DNA from: Acholeplasmataceae bacterium
GTDB lineage: Bacteria; Bacillota_I; Bacilli_A; ML615J-28; CAG-698
Direction: 5' to 3'
Length of the DNA stretch: 64,000 nt
Assembly (NCBI GenBank): GCA_012841865.1
Contig: DUTX01000093.1
Location: 18,363 to 82,362 of the forward strand
The notes beneath the pieces were generated by a model, which had not been told where the DNA came from, ran no database searches, and worked only from the letters and a program-made list of their open reading frames with translations. Shown one piece after another: positions 18,499 through 27,903 of the stretch; positions within the stretch are counted from its first letter, which is position 1; every line of letters begins with the position of its first letter. Both the position numbers and the translations under genes were made by a program.

Positions 18499-18516
18499 TT
18501 CTCACACAAGTGAAAA
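18499..18516. promoter_or_regulatory. Possible metal-regulator operator
   Basis: TTCTCAC-ACAA-GTGAAAA is an imperfect inverted repeat (TTCAC/GTGAA cores with one mismatch) in the 5' region of the metal transporter operon, 42 bases before its start codon. It does not match the Zur, MntR or AdcR consensus that I know. A reverse-strand TTCACT, 17 bases and TATGTT lie across it as a weak promoter. Confidence 0.35.
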
Positions 18517-18640
18517 CCATGGAATAGTTAAAAAGATTTTCTTTAATACAAAGAGTACTCGATAAAATAAAATTTACTATTTCATTTTTCTTTGAAATAT
18601 GAGATAATATACTTACAGTAAGATATGGTGGTGAAAAGAT

Positions 18641-19252
18641 ATGTTTATAACATTTGAAGGCGGAGAGGGTAGTGGCAAAACCACGATTATCGAAAACCTT
18701 TATCAGAACTTACTGAAAAAAGGCTATCAGGTACTGAAGACTAGGGAGCCCGGCGGCAGTCGGATTTCCGAGGAAATCAGAAACATTATATTAAATGTAA
18801 ACAACCTCGAAATGGATTATCGGACGGAAGCTTTGCTTTATGCAGCCAGCCGCAGACAACATCTTGTAGAAGTGATTGTACCGGCACTTAAAGCCGGAAA
18901 GGTAGTTTTATGTGATCGCTATCTCGATTCCTCGCTCGCCTATCAAGGCGTTGCCAGGGGGCTTGGAATCAAAGAAGTATATCAGATAAATCAATATGCA
19001 ACGGAAGGGATTCTTCCCAATCTGACTTTTTATATTGATTTGAAACCGGAAATCGGTCTTTCGCGAATCAAACATTCGGAAAGAATTCCCGATCGACTTG
19101 ATTTGGAAAAGGGAAATTTTCATGATACTGTGCGGGAAGGTTATCTGCAAATAGCGAAAATGTTTCCGGAAAGAATTAAGGTGATTGACGGCAATCGCCC
19201 AGTTGAAGTGATTGAACAGGAAATCATGGCCGTTATCGTTGAAACAATATAA
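18641..19252 (+). CDS. tmk: Thymidylate kinase
   Basis: Phosphorylates dTMP to dTDP. The 203-residue protein has P-loop GGEGSGKTT (residues 7-15), the TREPGG loop near residue 35, and the DRY motif (CDRYLDSSLAYQG) near residue 92-104. The LID region lies around ERIPDRLD. Its translation starts after GATATGGTGGTGAAAAG, a workable ribosome-binding site. It heads an operon with holB, ricT and others, similar to tmk-yaaQ-yaaR-holB-yaaT in Bacillus but without yaaQ and yaaR. Confidence 0.97.
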   Translation: MFITFEGGEGSGKTTIIENLYQNLLKKGYQVLKTREPGGSRISEEIRNIILNVNNLEMDYRTEALLYAASRRQHLVEVIVPALKAGKVVLCDRYLDSSLAYQGVARGLGIKEVYQINQYATEGILPNLTFYIDLKPEIGLSRIKHSERIPDRLDLEKGNFHDTVREGYLQIAKMFPERIKVIDGNRPVEVIEQEIMAVIVETI

Positions 19253-19262
19253 GGAGAAGGTA

Positions 19263-20240
19263 GTGAAATTCGATACTTTACTGAAAACTCAAAAAAAGGT
19301 AATCAAGTTATTTCAAAACAGTTTAAGAAAAAACAGGTTGGTCCATACCTATCTGTTTGAAGGGGCGAAAGGAACCCCGAAGCTGGAAGCTGCCTATTAT
19401 TTTGCAGCACTTATTTTCTGCAAACACTCTAAGCCCTGTTTTAACTGTGAGGATTGCCTGAAAGTTCAAAAAGAAATTCACCCCAGTATCTTTCTGATTA
19501 AGCCCGAAGGTAACTCTATTCGTAAAGAGCAAGTTGAAAAATTGGAACGGGAATTTTCTTTAACCTCTATTAGTGAAAGCCCAAGGGTTTATATTATTGA
19601 AGGGATTGAAAAATCCACTTTGGCTGCCGCCAATTCATTACTCAAATTTATCGAAGAACTTGATGGCGATAAATACGGTATTTTGATTACGGAAAATATC
19701 AATCAAGTTTTGCTGACGATCCGTTCGCGTTCCCAAATCATCTATTTCGAACAGGTTCCCTCGCTGGTGATTGCTGAGGAGCTGATGGCAAAGGGTGTTG
19801 ATGAAGAGACAAGTCGGGTGCTTTCGAAAATCACAAATAATGTTGACGAATGCCTGGAGTTAATCGGAGCCGGGAAAATCCTTGATTTAATTGAACTGGC
19901 TCGAAAAATTAATTTCAGCCTCGCAAGCAATCAAGGAAATCCGATTTTGATTTTCTATGAAGAGGGTGAGCTTTTATTAAGGGAGCCGGATAAACGCTAT
20001 CATCGAATCTTTCTTGATTTATTAATCACACTAGCAAATGATGAATTAGCGTATATTCTCGGCGAAACTGAGGGGATAATATTTATTAATACAATAGATA
20101 AGATTGCTCCTTTCTTGGATAATGATTATGAAGCCAAAGTCAGGGAAATCGAAAGACTGTTAAACTTTAAGCAGCGGCTGAATTACAATATTAATTTGGA
20201 ATTGTTTTATGCCGATATGTTGATAGAAATAGTGAGGTAA
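19263..20240 (+). CDS. holB: DNA polymerase III delta' subunit
   Basis: Part of the clamp loader. I chose the GTG at 19263 (MKFDTLLKTQKKVIK, 325 residues), because AAGGAG lies 5 bases before it. A longer frame from 19212 would overlap tmk. The P-loop position is degenerate (GAKGTPKLEAA), as usual for delta'. Zinc-binding cysteines occur at CKHSKPCFNCEDC (about residues 54-66), and the SRC region is SRSQ. It follows tmk after 10 bases. Confidence 0.95.
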   Translation: MKFDTLLKTQKKVIKLFQNSLRKNRLVHTYLFEGAKGTPKLEAAYYFAALIFCKHSKPCFNCEDCLKVQKEIHPSIFLIKPEGNSIRKEQVEKLEREFSLTSISESPRVYIIEGIEKSTLAAANSLLKFIEELDGDKYGILITENINQVLLTIRSRSQIIYFEQVPSLVIAEELMAKGVDEETSRVLSKITNNVDECLELIGAGKILDLIELARKINFSLASNQGNPILIFYEEGELLLREPDKRYHRIFLDLLITLANDELAYILGETEGIIFINTIDKIAPFLDNDYEAKVREIERLLNFKQRLNYNINLELFYADMLIEIVR

Positions 20241-20241
20241 T

Positions 20242-21108
20242 ATGAAAAAAGTAGTCGGAATCGACTTTAAGGAAGTCGGTAAAATATATTGGTTTGATGT
20301 TGGAAATTTCAAGCTGAAAGCAAATGATAAAGTTGTTGTTGAAACGATACGGGGGTTGGAACTTGGCACCGTCGTTCAAGAAATACTTGAAGTTGCTGAG
20401 TGCGAACTTGAACATGAGCTAAAACCGGTCATCAGAGTAGCAACAAAAAATGATCTAAAAGCCTATGAAGATAATCTAGAACGTGCTCAAAGTGCTCTAA
20501 AAATCTGCAAGAAAATTGTAAAACAGCATAAACTGGAAATGAAATTGCTTGAATGTGAATATACCCTTGACCGTCAGAAAATTATATTTTATTATAATGC
20601 TGACGGAAGAGTGGATTTTCGGGAACTCTTGAAAGATCTTGCCAGCGAATTTAAAACCCGAATTGAACTGAGGCAAATCGGACCGCGCGAAGGAGCCAAA
20701 TTCATCGGCGGTTTAGGACCTTGTGGACGCGAATGTTGCTGTGTTAAACATTTGCGTGAGTTTGATTTGGTAACAATGAAAATGGCAAAAGAACAAGGCA
20801 TGACCCTCAATGCTTCAAAAGTAGCGGGGCTTTGTGGGAAACTGATGTGTTGTATCGGTTATGAAAGCAGTTTTTATGAAGAAATCAGAAATAGAATGCC
20901 TTTAGTCGGTGATTTGGTCAGAACTCCGAATTGCGAAGTCTGCAAAGTCGTTGGCGTTGATTATCTCCGGGAAATAATTAAGACTTCAAACGAAGACAAG
21001 ATCGAAGTTTGGCAGGCAAACGAACTAGAAAAAGTCGAGAGTTATAAACAAGAAGATAATCCAAACGACCTTACCGATGATGTGATTGAAAATGGAATCG
21101 ATTCATGA
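20242..21108 (+). CDS. ricT: PSP1-domain protein RicT/YaaT
   Basis: YaaT/RicT belongs to the Ric complex (RicA, RicF, RicT) that carries Fe-S clusters and promotes RNase Y-dependent mRNA processing in Bacillus subtilis. The 288-residue protein has the PSP1 domain near residues 60-145 and conserved cysteines in GPCGRECCCVKHL and AGLCGKLMCCIGYE (about residues 153-215). It is placed right after holB as in Bacillus. The yabA gene is absent between ricT and the methyltransferase gene. Confidence 0.95.
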   Translation: MKKVVGIDFKEVGKIYWFDVGNFKLKANDKVVVETIRGLELGTVVQEILEVAECELEHELKPVIRVATKNDLKAYEDNLERAQSALKICKKIVKQHKLEMKLLECEYTLDRQKIIFYYNADGRVDFRELLKDLASEFKTRIELRQIGPREGAKFIGGLGPCGRECCCVKHLREFDLVTMKMAKEQGMTLNASKVAGLCGKLMCCIGYESSFYEEIRNRMPLVGDLVRTPNCEVCKVVGVDYLREIIKTSNEDKIEVWQANELEKVESYKQEDNPNDLTDDVIENGIDS

Positions 21109-21829
21109 GCTTTTGGGCTATAAAAATATCAAGATAGTTCAAAACTCGGAAATGTTTTGTTTTTCATTAGATTCGATTCTACTTGCTGATTTTGTTAATC
21201 CAAAAATTGGATGTAAGAAAATCATTGACCTTGGCTGCGGGAACGCTCCAATACCCTTGTTTCTTTCATTGAAAACAGATGCGGAAATCACAGGGGTAGA
21301 AATTCAAAAGGAAGTGTTTGAGCTTGCTGTTAAAAGTGTTCGCTTAAACGGCCTCGAAGCTCAAATTAAGATTATTAATTCCGATATCAAAGATATTTAC
21401 CTAAAAACTGGAGCTAATGTGTTTGATATTGTGATTTCAAATCCGCCATATTTTAAAGTTCATCCCGAGAGCAATATTAATAAAAACAAATATTTAACAA
21501 TTGCTCGGCATGAAGTAATGATAAATCTTGAAGGTGTGGTTTTGGAAGCAAAAAAGCTTTTGAAAAACGGGGGCAGTTTTTACCTTGTCCATCGTACTGA
21601 ACGCCTTACAGAGACGGTTAATCTTTTAACAGAAAATAACTTTGGAATCAGAAGGATGCGCTTTGTTTATCCGAAAAGGGAAAATAATGCTTTATTATTT
21701 CTCTTGGAAGCCGGCGCAAACTTGAAGGATGACGTTAAGGTTGAGAGTCCGCTTTATGTTTATGAAGAGGGCGAGTATTCCCAAGAGGTAAAGGAAATAT
21801 TTAATTTTAAGAAAAATGAATATCACTAA
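21092..21829 (+). CDS. tRNA1(Val) m6A methyltransferase-like protein (YabB/TrmN6 family)
   Basis: A class I SAM-dependent methyltransferase of 245 residues. The SAM motif is IIDLGCGNAPIPLFLS (about residues 44-59) and the amino-methylating catalytic motif is NPPYF (about residue 117), as in TrmN6/YfiC. Its overlap with ricT (17 bases) and its place before rsmI match B. subtilis yabB. The start at 21092 is preferred over a TTG at 21086, though neither has a good ribosome-binding site. Confidence 0.88.
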   Translation: MESIHELLGYKNIKIVQNSEMFCFSLDSILLADFVNPKIGCKKIIDLGCGNAPIPLFLSLKTDAEITGVEIQKEVFELAVKSVRLNGLEAQIKIINSDIKDIYLKTGANVFDIVISNPPYFKVHPESNINKNKYLTIARHEVMINLEGVVLEAKKLLKNGGSFYLVHRTERLTETVNLLTENNFGIRRMRFVYPKRENNALLFLLEAGANLKDDVKVESPLYVYEEGEYSQEVKEIFNFKKNEYH

Positions 21830-21850
21830 TAGAAGGAAGGAGTCGATTCT

Positions 21851-22255
21851 ATGTTCTTAAATTTACTTTCGAAAGAAGAAAAATTTTATTTTATTGATTT
21901 GCTTGTAAAAGTGGTAGGGATTGACGGTGATCCAAGCGAAACCGAAACTCAAATTATAAATCGTTTGAAACATGAAATGGGCGAAGATGCGATGAAATAT
22001 CGAAAGAGCAGTACTTCTTTGGAAAAACTAATCGACTATTTCGCAAACAAACCGAAAGCAACAAGAAATTTAGTCTTTATGAATTTGGTTTCAGCTTCTC
22101 TTTATGATGAATTTTACAGCGTTGAAGAACATTTGTTAATCGAACAAATTCAAAACAGCTTTGAAATTGCAAATAAAAAGAAATCTGATTTAATGAAGAT
22201 TGTGTATGCGGAAAGAGATTTGCGCGAAAAAGCTAAGAGGGTAATTGCGGAATGA
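21851..22255 (+). CDS. Helical protein resembling the TerB family
   Basis: A 134-residue, nearly all-helical protein with no signal peptide. Its opening FLNLLSKEEKFYFIDLLVKVVGIDG and the acidic segment DPSETETQIINRL recall the TerB-like fold, where helix pairs hold metals or bind partners. This similarity is only a pattern match, and I do not assign a function. AAGGAAGGAG precedes the ATG. The 4-base overlap with rsmI (ATGA) means it is co-translated. In Bacillus the position between yabB and rsmI is taken by yazA, a GIY-YIG protein. Confidence 0.7.
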   Translation: MFLNLLSKEEKFYFIDLLVKVVGIDGDPSETETQIINRLKHEMGEDAMKYRKSSTSLEKLIDYFANKPKATRNLVFMNLVSASLYDEFYSVEEHLLIEQIQNSFEIANKKKSDLMKIVYAERDLREKAKRVIAE

Positions 22256-23115
22256 TGATTCAAAAATCAAATGCTTCCGAAGGAGGGGTTCTTTATTTAG
22301 TACCGACTCCAATCGGAAATTTCGACGATATGACTTATCGGGCTGTTGAAGTCTTAAAGTCGGTCGAATATATTTATGCGGAAGATACGAGAGTGACTAA
22401 GGTTTTACTTAGTCATTTTCAAATCTATACCCCTCTTTTTTCTTACCATATTTTTAATGAAGAGGAGAAAGCAGAAGAAATTATAAATCATCTTCGAGCA
22501 GGAAAAAAGCTAGCACTCGTAAGTGATGCCGGGCTTCCCGGTATCAGCGATCCAGGTTTTTTAGTAGCCAAAGGTGCGATCAATTCTGGATTTCCTGTCA
22601 TATCTTTACCTGGAGCCAATGCCGCATTAACCGCACTGATTGCCTCGGGACTTCCCTCTGATAAGTTCTTTTTTATTGGTTTTTTAAACTCCAAAGCCTC
22701 ACAAAGAAAAAAAGAATTGTTGGCGCTTGCTGATTATCCGGAAACTCTAATCTTTTATGAAGCGCCGCATCGAATCAAAGCCACGCTTAATGCAATGTTT
22801 GAGGTGTTTAAGGACCGCCAAGCGGTCATCGCCAGGGAACTAACCAAAAAGTATGAAGAGTATATCCGCGGTACTTTAAAGGAACTTTCAGAACTGGATA
22901 GAGAATTTAAAGGAGAAATAGTGATTTTGGTCGAAGGGGCGAAACAAACAAGCATCCAAAGCGAGTTGAATAAGCTAAAATTAGAAGAACATTTTCAATA
23001 TTATTTAGATCGAGGGTTAATTGAAAAAGAGGCGATGAAACAAACAGCTAAAGACCGCGGTGTTTCTAAAAGCGAAGTTTATAAAAGGCTGATTAAAAGA
23101 GAGGCTACAGATTAA
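22252..23115 (+). CDS. rsmI: 16S rRNA (cytidine-1402-2'-O)-methyltransferase
   Basis: A 287-residue tetrapyrrole-methylase-fold enzyme that methylates C1402 in the 16S decoding centre. Signatures are LYLVPTPIGNFDDMT (about residues 15-29), AEDTRVT, the VSDAGLPGISDPG loop, and LPGANAALTALI. The C-terminal helix-turn-helix-like end is present (KDRGVSKSEVYKRLIKR). The ATG at 22252 overlaps the previous gene's stop codon. A second ATG immediately follows, so the exact start is off by one codon at most. Confidence 0.96.
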   Translation: MMIQKSNASEGGVLYLVPTPIGNFDDMTYRAVEVLKSVEYIYAEDTRVTKVLLSHFQIYTPLFSYHIFNEEEKAEEIINHLRAGKKLALVSDAGLPGISDPGFLVAKGAINSGFPVISLPGANAALTALIASGLPSDKFFFIGFLNSKASQRKKELLALADYPETLIFYEAPHRIKATLNAMFEVFKDRQAVIARELTKKYEEYIRGTLKELSELDREFKGEIVILVEGAKQTSIQSELNKLKLEEHFQYYLDRGLIEKEAMKQTAKDRGVSKSEVYKRLIKREATD

Positions 23116-23131
23116 TGGTCGCTCTTTTTTA
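23095..23131 (+). terminator. Terminator of the tmk-rsmI operon
   Basis: AAAAGAG at the end of rsmI can pair with CTCTTTT downstream, with an imperfect inner helix, followed by TTTTTT. The stem overlaps the last codons and stop of rsmI. It is weaker than the other terminators in the window. Confidence 0.55.
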
Positions 23132-23167
23132 TTTAAACAAAATTATAACACTCCTCACCGATATAAC

Positions 23168-23196
23168 TTTATCTAATTGAGAAAAAATGGTATAAT
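23168..23196 (+). promoter_or_regulatory. Promoter of the glycosidase operon
   Basis: TTTATC (23168-23173), a 17-base spacer and TATAAT (23191-23196) preceded by TGG, an extended -10. The same CTTTATCTAA...TGGTATAAT layout recurs at 48487. I see no cre-like site or other operator for sugar control. Confidence 0.65.
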
Positions 23197-23230
23197 TTAC
23201 TTAAGAAAAAGTGAAAGTAGGAGAGCGGAT

Positions 23231-25579
23231 ATGAGAGAAACCATTCATTTGAATTTTGATTGGTATTTTACACAAAAGTTTAAAGAAGAACATTTGCGGG
23301 ATTTTAAGAACCTTATTGGTTTTATAAAGGTTGACATTCCCCATACCGATTTGAGGCTACCTTTTAATTATTTACCCGAAAAGTTTAATGAAGTAATTTC
23401 AACTTATAAAAAAACTTTGTTTATCAAAGAAGAATGGCAAAATAAAAACTTAAATTTAATTTTTGAAGGCGTCGGGCATGCTGCCGATGTTTATCTTGAT
23501 GATAAATTTATTTTTAGAAATGAAGGTGGTTATAATCGTTTTCGAATTGACATAACTGATTATGTTAGTTTTGGAAAAGAACATATCCTAACTGTCGTCG
23601 TCGACAACCATGAAAATAAAAACATTCCTCCCTTCGGCCATCGGGTTGACTATTTAGGTTACGGAGGAATTTATCGGGAAGTATACTTAGATGTTTTAGA
23701 AGTCGAACACATTCTTGGAGCTTATTTATCTAACCCTGACATTGATACTAATCTGATTAATTTTAAAGTAGAAAGCACCACCATAAAAGGTGAATATCGG
23801 ATAGAAGTTTTATACAAAGGCGCGTCACTTTATGAAGGATGGTTCCCGCTTACTGATTTTGTGAGCGAGTTTTGGGTAGATTTACCGGAAAAGATGCTTT
23901 GGGATATCGATAACCCCAATTTGTATGATATCAGAATTGGGCTTCATGTTGACTCAAAACTTAAGGATGAAATAGAGGTTCGTTTCGGTTTTCGTTCGGT
24001 AAAATTTAGAAAAGACGGTTTTTATCTCAACGGTAAGAAACTAAAATTGCGTGGATTGAATCGCCACCAAAGTTATCCTTATGTCGGTTATGCGATGCCG
24101 AAATCAGCACAAATGAAGGATGCGGATATTCTAAAATATGATTTAAGCTTAAATATCGCGAGAACTTCTCATTATCCTCAATCAAAACATTTTTTGAATC
24201 GTTGCGATGAAATTGGACTTTTAGTCTTTGAAGAAATTCCGGGCTGGCAACATATCGGCGGTCAAGAATTTAAAGAAAACACCTTAAAGAATGTAGAAGC
24301 AATGATTAAAAGAGATTTTAACCATCCTTCGATAATTATTTGGGGTGTTAGAATCAATGAATCTTTAGATGATCATGATTTGTATGTAAAAACGAATGAA
24401 CTCGCAAGAAAACTTGATCCGACACGTCCTACCGGTGGAGTCAGATATCTACATAACAGCGAATTTTTAGAAGATGTTTATACCTTTAATGATTTTATTC
24501 ATTCGGGGGAGAATCAAGCATTAAGCGACCCTGATTTTGTTAAAAAAGGTGTTCCCTATTTGGTTACCGAATATAACGGTCATATGTATCCCACCAAGAA
24601 ATACGATACGGAAAGAATTCGTGTTGAACATGCCCTAAGGCATTATCGCGTTATCAATGCTGCGAGCATGTCTGACCGTATTTCCGGAACCATCGGTTGG
24701 TGTATGAGTGATTATAACACTCATGATGACTTTGGAAGCGGCGATAATATTTGCTACCATGGCGTTCTTGACATGTTCCGCCTTCCGAAATATGCTAGTT
24801 TTATTTATTCTGCTCAACAAAAAGATAAGCCGGTTTTGGAAGTCTTGTCAACATTAAATGTTGGTGATTATCCGATGAGTTTACAAACAGAAATTCAGAT
24901 TGCAACCAATCTTGATTATATTAAATTTTATAAAGATGAATATTGTATCGGTACTTTCTATCCTGAAAAGGACAGTAAACTTCCTTCGCCCTTAGTAACG
25001 ATAAATGATTTTATAGGTGACTTACTGATTGAGAATGAGGGTTTAAGCAGAAAAGATGCGGAAAAAGTGAAAAGGATTTTTCGTTTAATTCCGAAATATA
25101 CTACCGGGCTGCCTTTGCGTTATAAAATCATGATGTTTCTCATTATGAAAAAATATCGCATTAAGATGAGTGATGCCGTAAATCTTTATTATAAATACAA
25201 TAATCCCAGCCCGAATTATCGTTTCGAAGGCTATTTAGACGGAAAGCTAGTAAAAACGGTAGTAAAAGAATATGTAAAGAAAACAAAATATCATATCGAA
25301 GCGGATAGTCGCGAGTTGGAAATTGATACTACTTATGATGTTACCAAGATAGTTGTATCCAAACATGACCAAAACGGGAATATTCTTCCCTATGCTTTTG
25401 ATGCCTTTACAGTAAAAGTAGCAGGCGGTCTTGAAGTAATAGGTCCAAAAACGCTTGCATTAAGTGCGGGTGAAACCGCCTTTTGGGTTAAAACTACCGG
25501 TGTAAGTGACGCCGGAAGTGTTAGTGTTAGTTTTGATGAAGAGGAACTAACGATTGATTTTAAAATAAAGCGGAGGTAA
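23231..25579 (+). CDS. Glycoside hydrolase family 2 protein (beta-galactosidase-like)
   Basis: A 782-residue retaining glycosidase with an N-terminal jelly-roll sugar-binding domain, an Ig-like domain, a TIM barrel and C-terminal extensions. The catalytic acid/base is Glu377 in IWGVRINES and the nucleophile is Glu447 in LVTEYNG. The start at 23231 follows AGGAGAG. An earlier frame from 23177 is rejected. There is no signal peptide, so it acts in the cytoplasm on imported oligosaccharides. A helix-rich stretch of about 70 residues (near 595-665, with LRYKIMMFLIMKKYRIKMSD) lies between C-terminal domains. The substrate (beta-galactoside or beta-glucuronide) is not certain. Confidence 0.9.
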   Translation: MRETIHLNFDWYFTQKFKEEHLRDFKNLIGFIKVDIPHTDLRLPFNYLPEKFNEVISTYKKTLFIKEEWQNKNLNLIFEGVGHAADVYLDDKFIFRNEGGYNRFRIDITDYVSFGKEHILTVVVDNHENKNIPPFGHRVDYLGYGGIYREVYLDVLEVEHILGAYLSNPDIDTNLINFKVESTTIKGEYRIEVLYKGASLYEGWFPLTDFVSEFWVDLPEKMLWDIDNPNLYDIRIGLHVDSKLKDEIEVRFGFRSVKFRKDGFYLNGKKLKLRGLNRHQSYPYVGYAMPKSAQMKDADILKYDLSLNIARTSHYPQSKHFLNRCDEIGLLVFEEIPGWQHIGGQEFKENTLKNVEAMIKRDFNHPSIIIWGVRINESLDDHDLYVKTNELARKLDPTRPTGGVRYLHNSEFLEDVYTFNDFIHSGENQALSDPDFVKKGVPYLVTEYNGHMYPTKKYDTERIRVEHALRHYRVINAASMSDRISGTIGWCMSDYNTHDDFGSGDNICYHGVLDMFRLPKYASFIYSAQQKDKPVLEVLSTLNVGDYPMSLQTEIQIATNLDYIKFYKDEYCIGTFYPEKDSKLPSPLVTINDFIGDLLIENEGLSRKDAEKVKRIFRLIPKYTTGLPLRYKIMMFLIMKKYRIKMSDAVNLYYKYNNPSPNYRFEGYLDGKLVKTVVKEYVKKTKYHIEADSRELEIDTTYDVTKIVVSKHDQNGNILPYAFDAFTVKVAGGLEVIGPKTLALSAGETAFWVKTTGVSDAGSVSVSFDEEELTIDFKIKRR

Positions 25580-25581
25580 TA

Positions 25582-27903
25582 ATGAGAATCGAAGACAAGG
25601 TTAAACTTTTATCCGGAAAAGATGTTTGGCATACTGCGGATATTGAAAGCGAAGGCATACCTTCGATTATGATGGCTGATGGTCCTCATGGTTTAAGAAA
25701 ACAGATTGACAGTCGCGATAACATCGGCATTCGCGGGACGTATCCGGCAACCCTTTATCCGGCTGCTACCACCGTTGCTTGTACCTTTAATAAAGATTTA
25801 GCTTACAAAATGGGAAAAATGATTGGTGCGGAAGCAAGAAGTATGGATGTGCAGGTTGTACTTGGTCCCGGAATCAATATTAAGAGGAATCCCCTTTGCG
25901 GAAGAAACTTTGAATATTATTCTGAAGATCCATATTTAGCGGGAACGCTGGGTTATCACTGGATTATCGGTCTTCAAAGTAATCATGTCGGAGCGAGTTT
26001 AAAACATTATGCAGCAAATTCACAAGAGACATTGAGGCTTTGGAGCGACTCAGTCATTGATGAAAGAGCCCTTCGGGAAATTTATCTGAAAAACTTTGAA
26101 ATCGCAATCAAAGCTGAACCGAGCACGGTTATGTGCTGCTATAATAAAGTCAATGGTGTTTACGGAAGCGAAAATAAATATTTGTTGACTGATATTTTAA
26201 GGGGCGAATGGGGCTATAAGGGGTTGGTTGTTTCTGACTGGGGAGCCGTCAGCAATCATGTAAAAGCGGTACTTGCCGGATGTGATTTAGAAATGCCTTC
26301 CTCCCATGGTTATGGCACGAAGAAAATATTTGAGAGTTTCAAAAAAGGTGAAATTACTGAAGCTGATCTTGATAAATCAGCAAACCGTGTTCTTGCATTA
26401 GTAAATAAATATAAAGATAACAAGACGCTTGCTTTCAACCGAGAGGAAGCAGAAAAAACCGCACGTGAACTGGCGACAGAAGGTATCGTGCTTTTGAAAA
26501 ACGAAGATGTTTTGCCTTTAGAAGAAAAGGAAAGAATCGCGATTGTCGGAGAATTTGCGGAAAAGCCGCGGATTCAAGGCGGCGGTAGCTCGCATATCAA
26601 TCCGATAAGAAAGGAAAGTTTACTTTCCGAAATCTCCGCTTATACAAAGAACTATCAATATTTTCAAGGTTATAATTTAGAGAATGATGCTTATAATGAA
26701 GAACTTGCGGAAGAAGTTTTGAAAAATATTAAAGGCTTTGATAAAGTGGTTTTTATGACGGGGTTGCCGGAATGGTCAGAAACTGAAGGCGAAGACAGGC
26801 GAGATTTGAAACTACCTGCAAGTCATTTGCGTTTAATCGATGAAATTCTTACCTTAAATCCTAATGTAATAATTACTTTATATATCGGTGCTCAAGTAGA
26901 AATGCCATTTGCGGATCGGGCGAAAGCAATTCTAAACTGCAATCTCTTGGGTGAAGCTTCAGGAAAACCGCTTCTTGATATTCTTTATGGTATAGTTTCT
27001 CCTTCGGGAAGACTTGCAACTACGTTTCCACTCAGATTGGAAGATGATCCGAGTACAATAAACTTTGGAAACACAAATAATGCTGTTTGGTATGTTGAAA
27101 GTATTTTTGTCGGCTATCGTTATTACACCACCTTTAATAAACCTGTTCTTTATCCTTTCGGTTACGGTTTAAGTTATTCAGAATTTGAATATCGTGATTT
27201 AGAAATTGATACTGAAGAGATTACCGAAAACGGGAATATTAAAGTTAGTTGCAAAGTAAAGAATGTCGGCAAGTATCCGGTTAAAGAAGTTGTCCAGTTA
27301 TATGTAGAAAATTACAAAGAGACGCTCTATAAACCTTTACGGGAACTCCGCAGGTTTGAAAAGGTCTTTCTTAATGTCGGTGAGGAAAAAGAAATCGTCT
27401 TTACTCTTGCATATAACGACTTCAGCTATTATGACACTAACTTAAAAGAATTTTACGTCGATAAAGGTTTATATAAAATTCAAATCTGTAAGAATGCGGA
27501 AGAAGTGATACTCGAGAAAACTGTTGAAAAGAAAACTGATAAGCAGGGGTATCAATGGCAAGGTAGAAAAGAGTATCATCTTACTGATCAAGAGTTTGTG
27601 GAAGTTTATGCAAGGCCGCTTCCTCAACGCAACATCGTTCGCAAGCGTCCTTATACAATGGATGATAACGTGAACTTTCTTCAAAAAACATTAATCGGTA
27701 AGATTATGAAAAGGTTCATCAGAAAACATATTTTTAAATTAACTGAAGATCCGAAAGAAAGGAAAATTTTCTTGGAACAAGCCTTGAGTGTTCCGCTTAG
27801 AACTTTGGCTTCGATGAGCGGAGGTCTTTTCTCTTTAGAAAAGATGGAAGGTATTGTTGATATTTTAAACTTTAGAATAATTAGGGGGATTAAAAAATTA
27901 TGA
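25582..27903 (+). CDS. Glycoside hydrolase family 3 protein (beta-glucosidase-like)
   Basis: A 773-residue enzyme with the GH3 TIM barrel, a second alpha/beta domain and a fibronectin-like C-terminal domain. The nucleophile is Asp219 in VSDWGA, and the substrate-binding GPGINIKRNPLCGRNFEYYSED region (outlined) is near residues 90-118. No signal peptide is seen. After the fibronectin domain comes an extra helical region of about 75 residues ending FRIIRGIKKL, whose role is unknown. It starts 2 bases after the GH2 stop and overlaps the GH13 gene by four bases. Likely substrates are beta-glucosides or beta-xylosides. Confidence 0.93.
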   Translation: MRIEDKVKLLSGKDVWHTADIESEGIPSIMMADGPHGLRKQIDSRDNIGIRGTYPATLYPAATTVACTFNKDLAYKMGKMIGAEARSMDVQVVLGPGINIKRNPLCGRNFEYYSEDPYLAGTLGYHWIIGLQSNHVGASLKHYAANSQETLRLWSDSVIDERALREIYLKNFEIAIKAEPSTVMCCYNKVNGVYGSENKYLLTDILRGEWGYKGLVVSDWGAVSNHVKAVLAGCDLEMPSSHGYGTKKIFESFKKGEITEADLDKSANRVLALVNKYKDNKTLAFNREEAEKTARELATEGIVLLKNEDVLPLEEKERIAIVGEFAEKPRIQGGGSSHINPIRKESLLSEISAYTKNYQYFQGYNLENDAYNEELAEEVLKNIKGFDKVVFMTGLPEWSETEGEDRRDLKLPASHLRLIDEILTLNPNVIITLYIGAQVEMPFADRAKAILNCNLLGEASGKPLLDILYGIVSPSGRLATTFPLRLEDDPSTINFGNTNNAVWYVESIFVGYRYYTTFNKPVLYPFGYGLSYSEFEYRDLEIDTEEITENGNIKVSCKVKNVGKYPVKEVVQLYVENYKETLYKPLRELRRFEKVFLNVGEEKEIVFTLAYNDFSYYDTNLKEFYVDKGLYKIQICKNAEEVILEKTVEKKTDKQGYQWQGRKEYHLTDQEFVEVYARPLPQRNIVRKRPYTMDDNVNFLQKTLIGKIMKRFIRKHIFKLTEDPKERKIFLEQALSVPLRTLASMSGGLFSLEKMEGIVDILNFRIIRGIKKL

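Noticed and set aside
19212..19262. Longer start for holB at 19212
   Set aside because: The extra 17 residues overlap tmk and are unrelated to delta'; a GTG with AAGGAG at 19263 fits the family.
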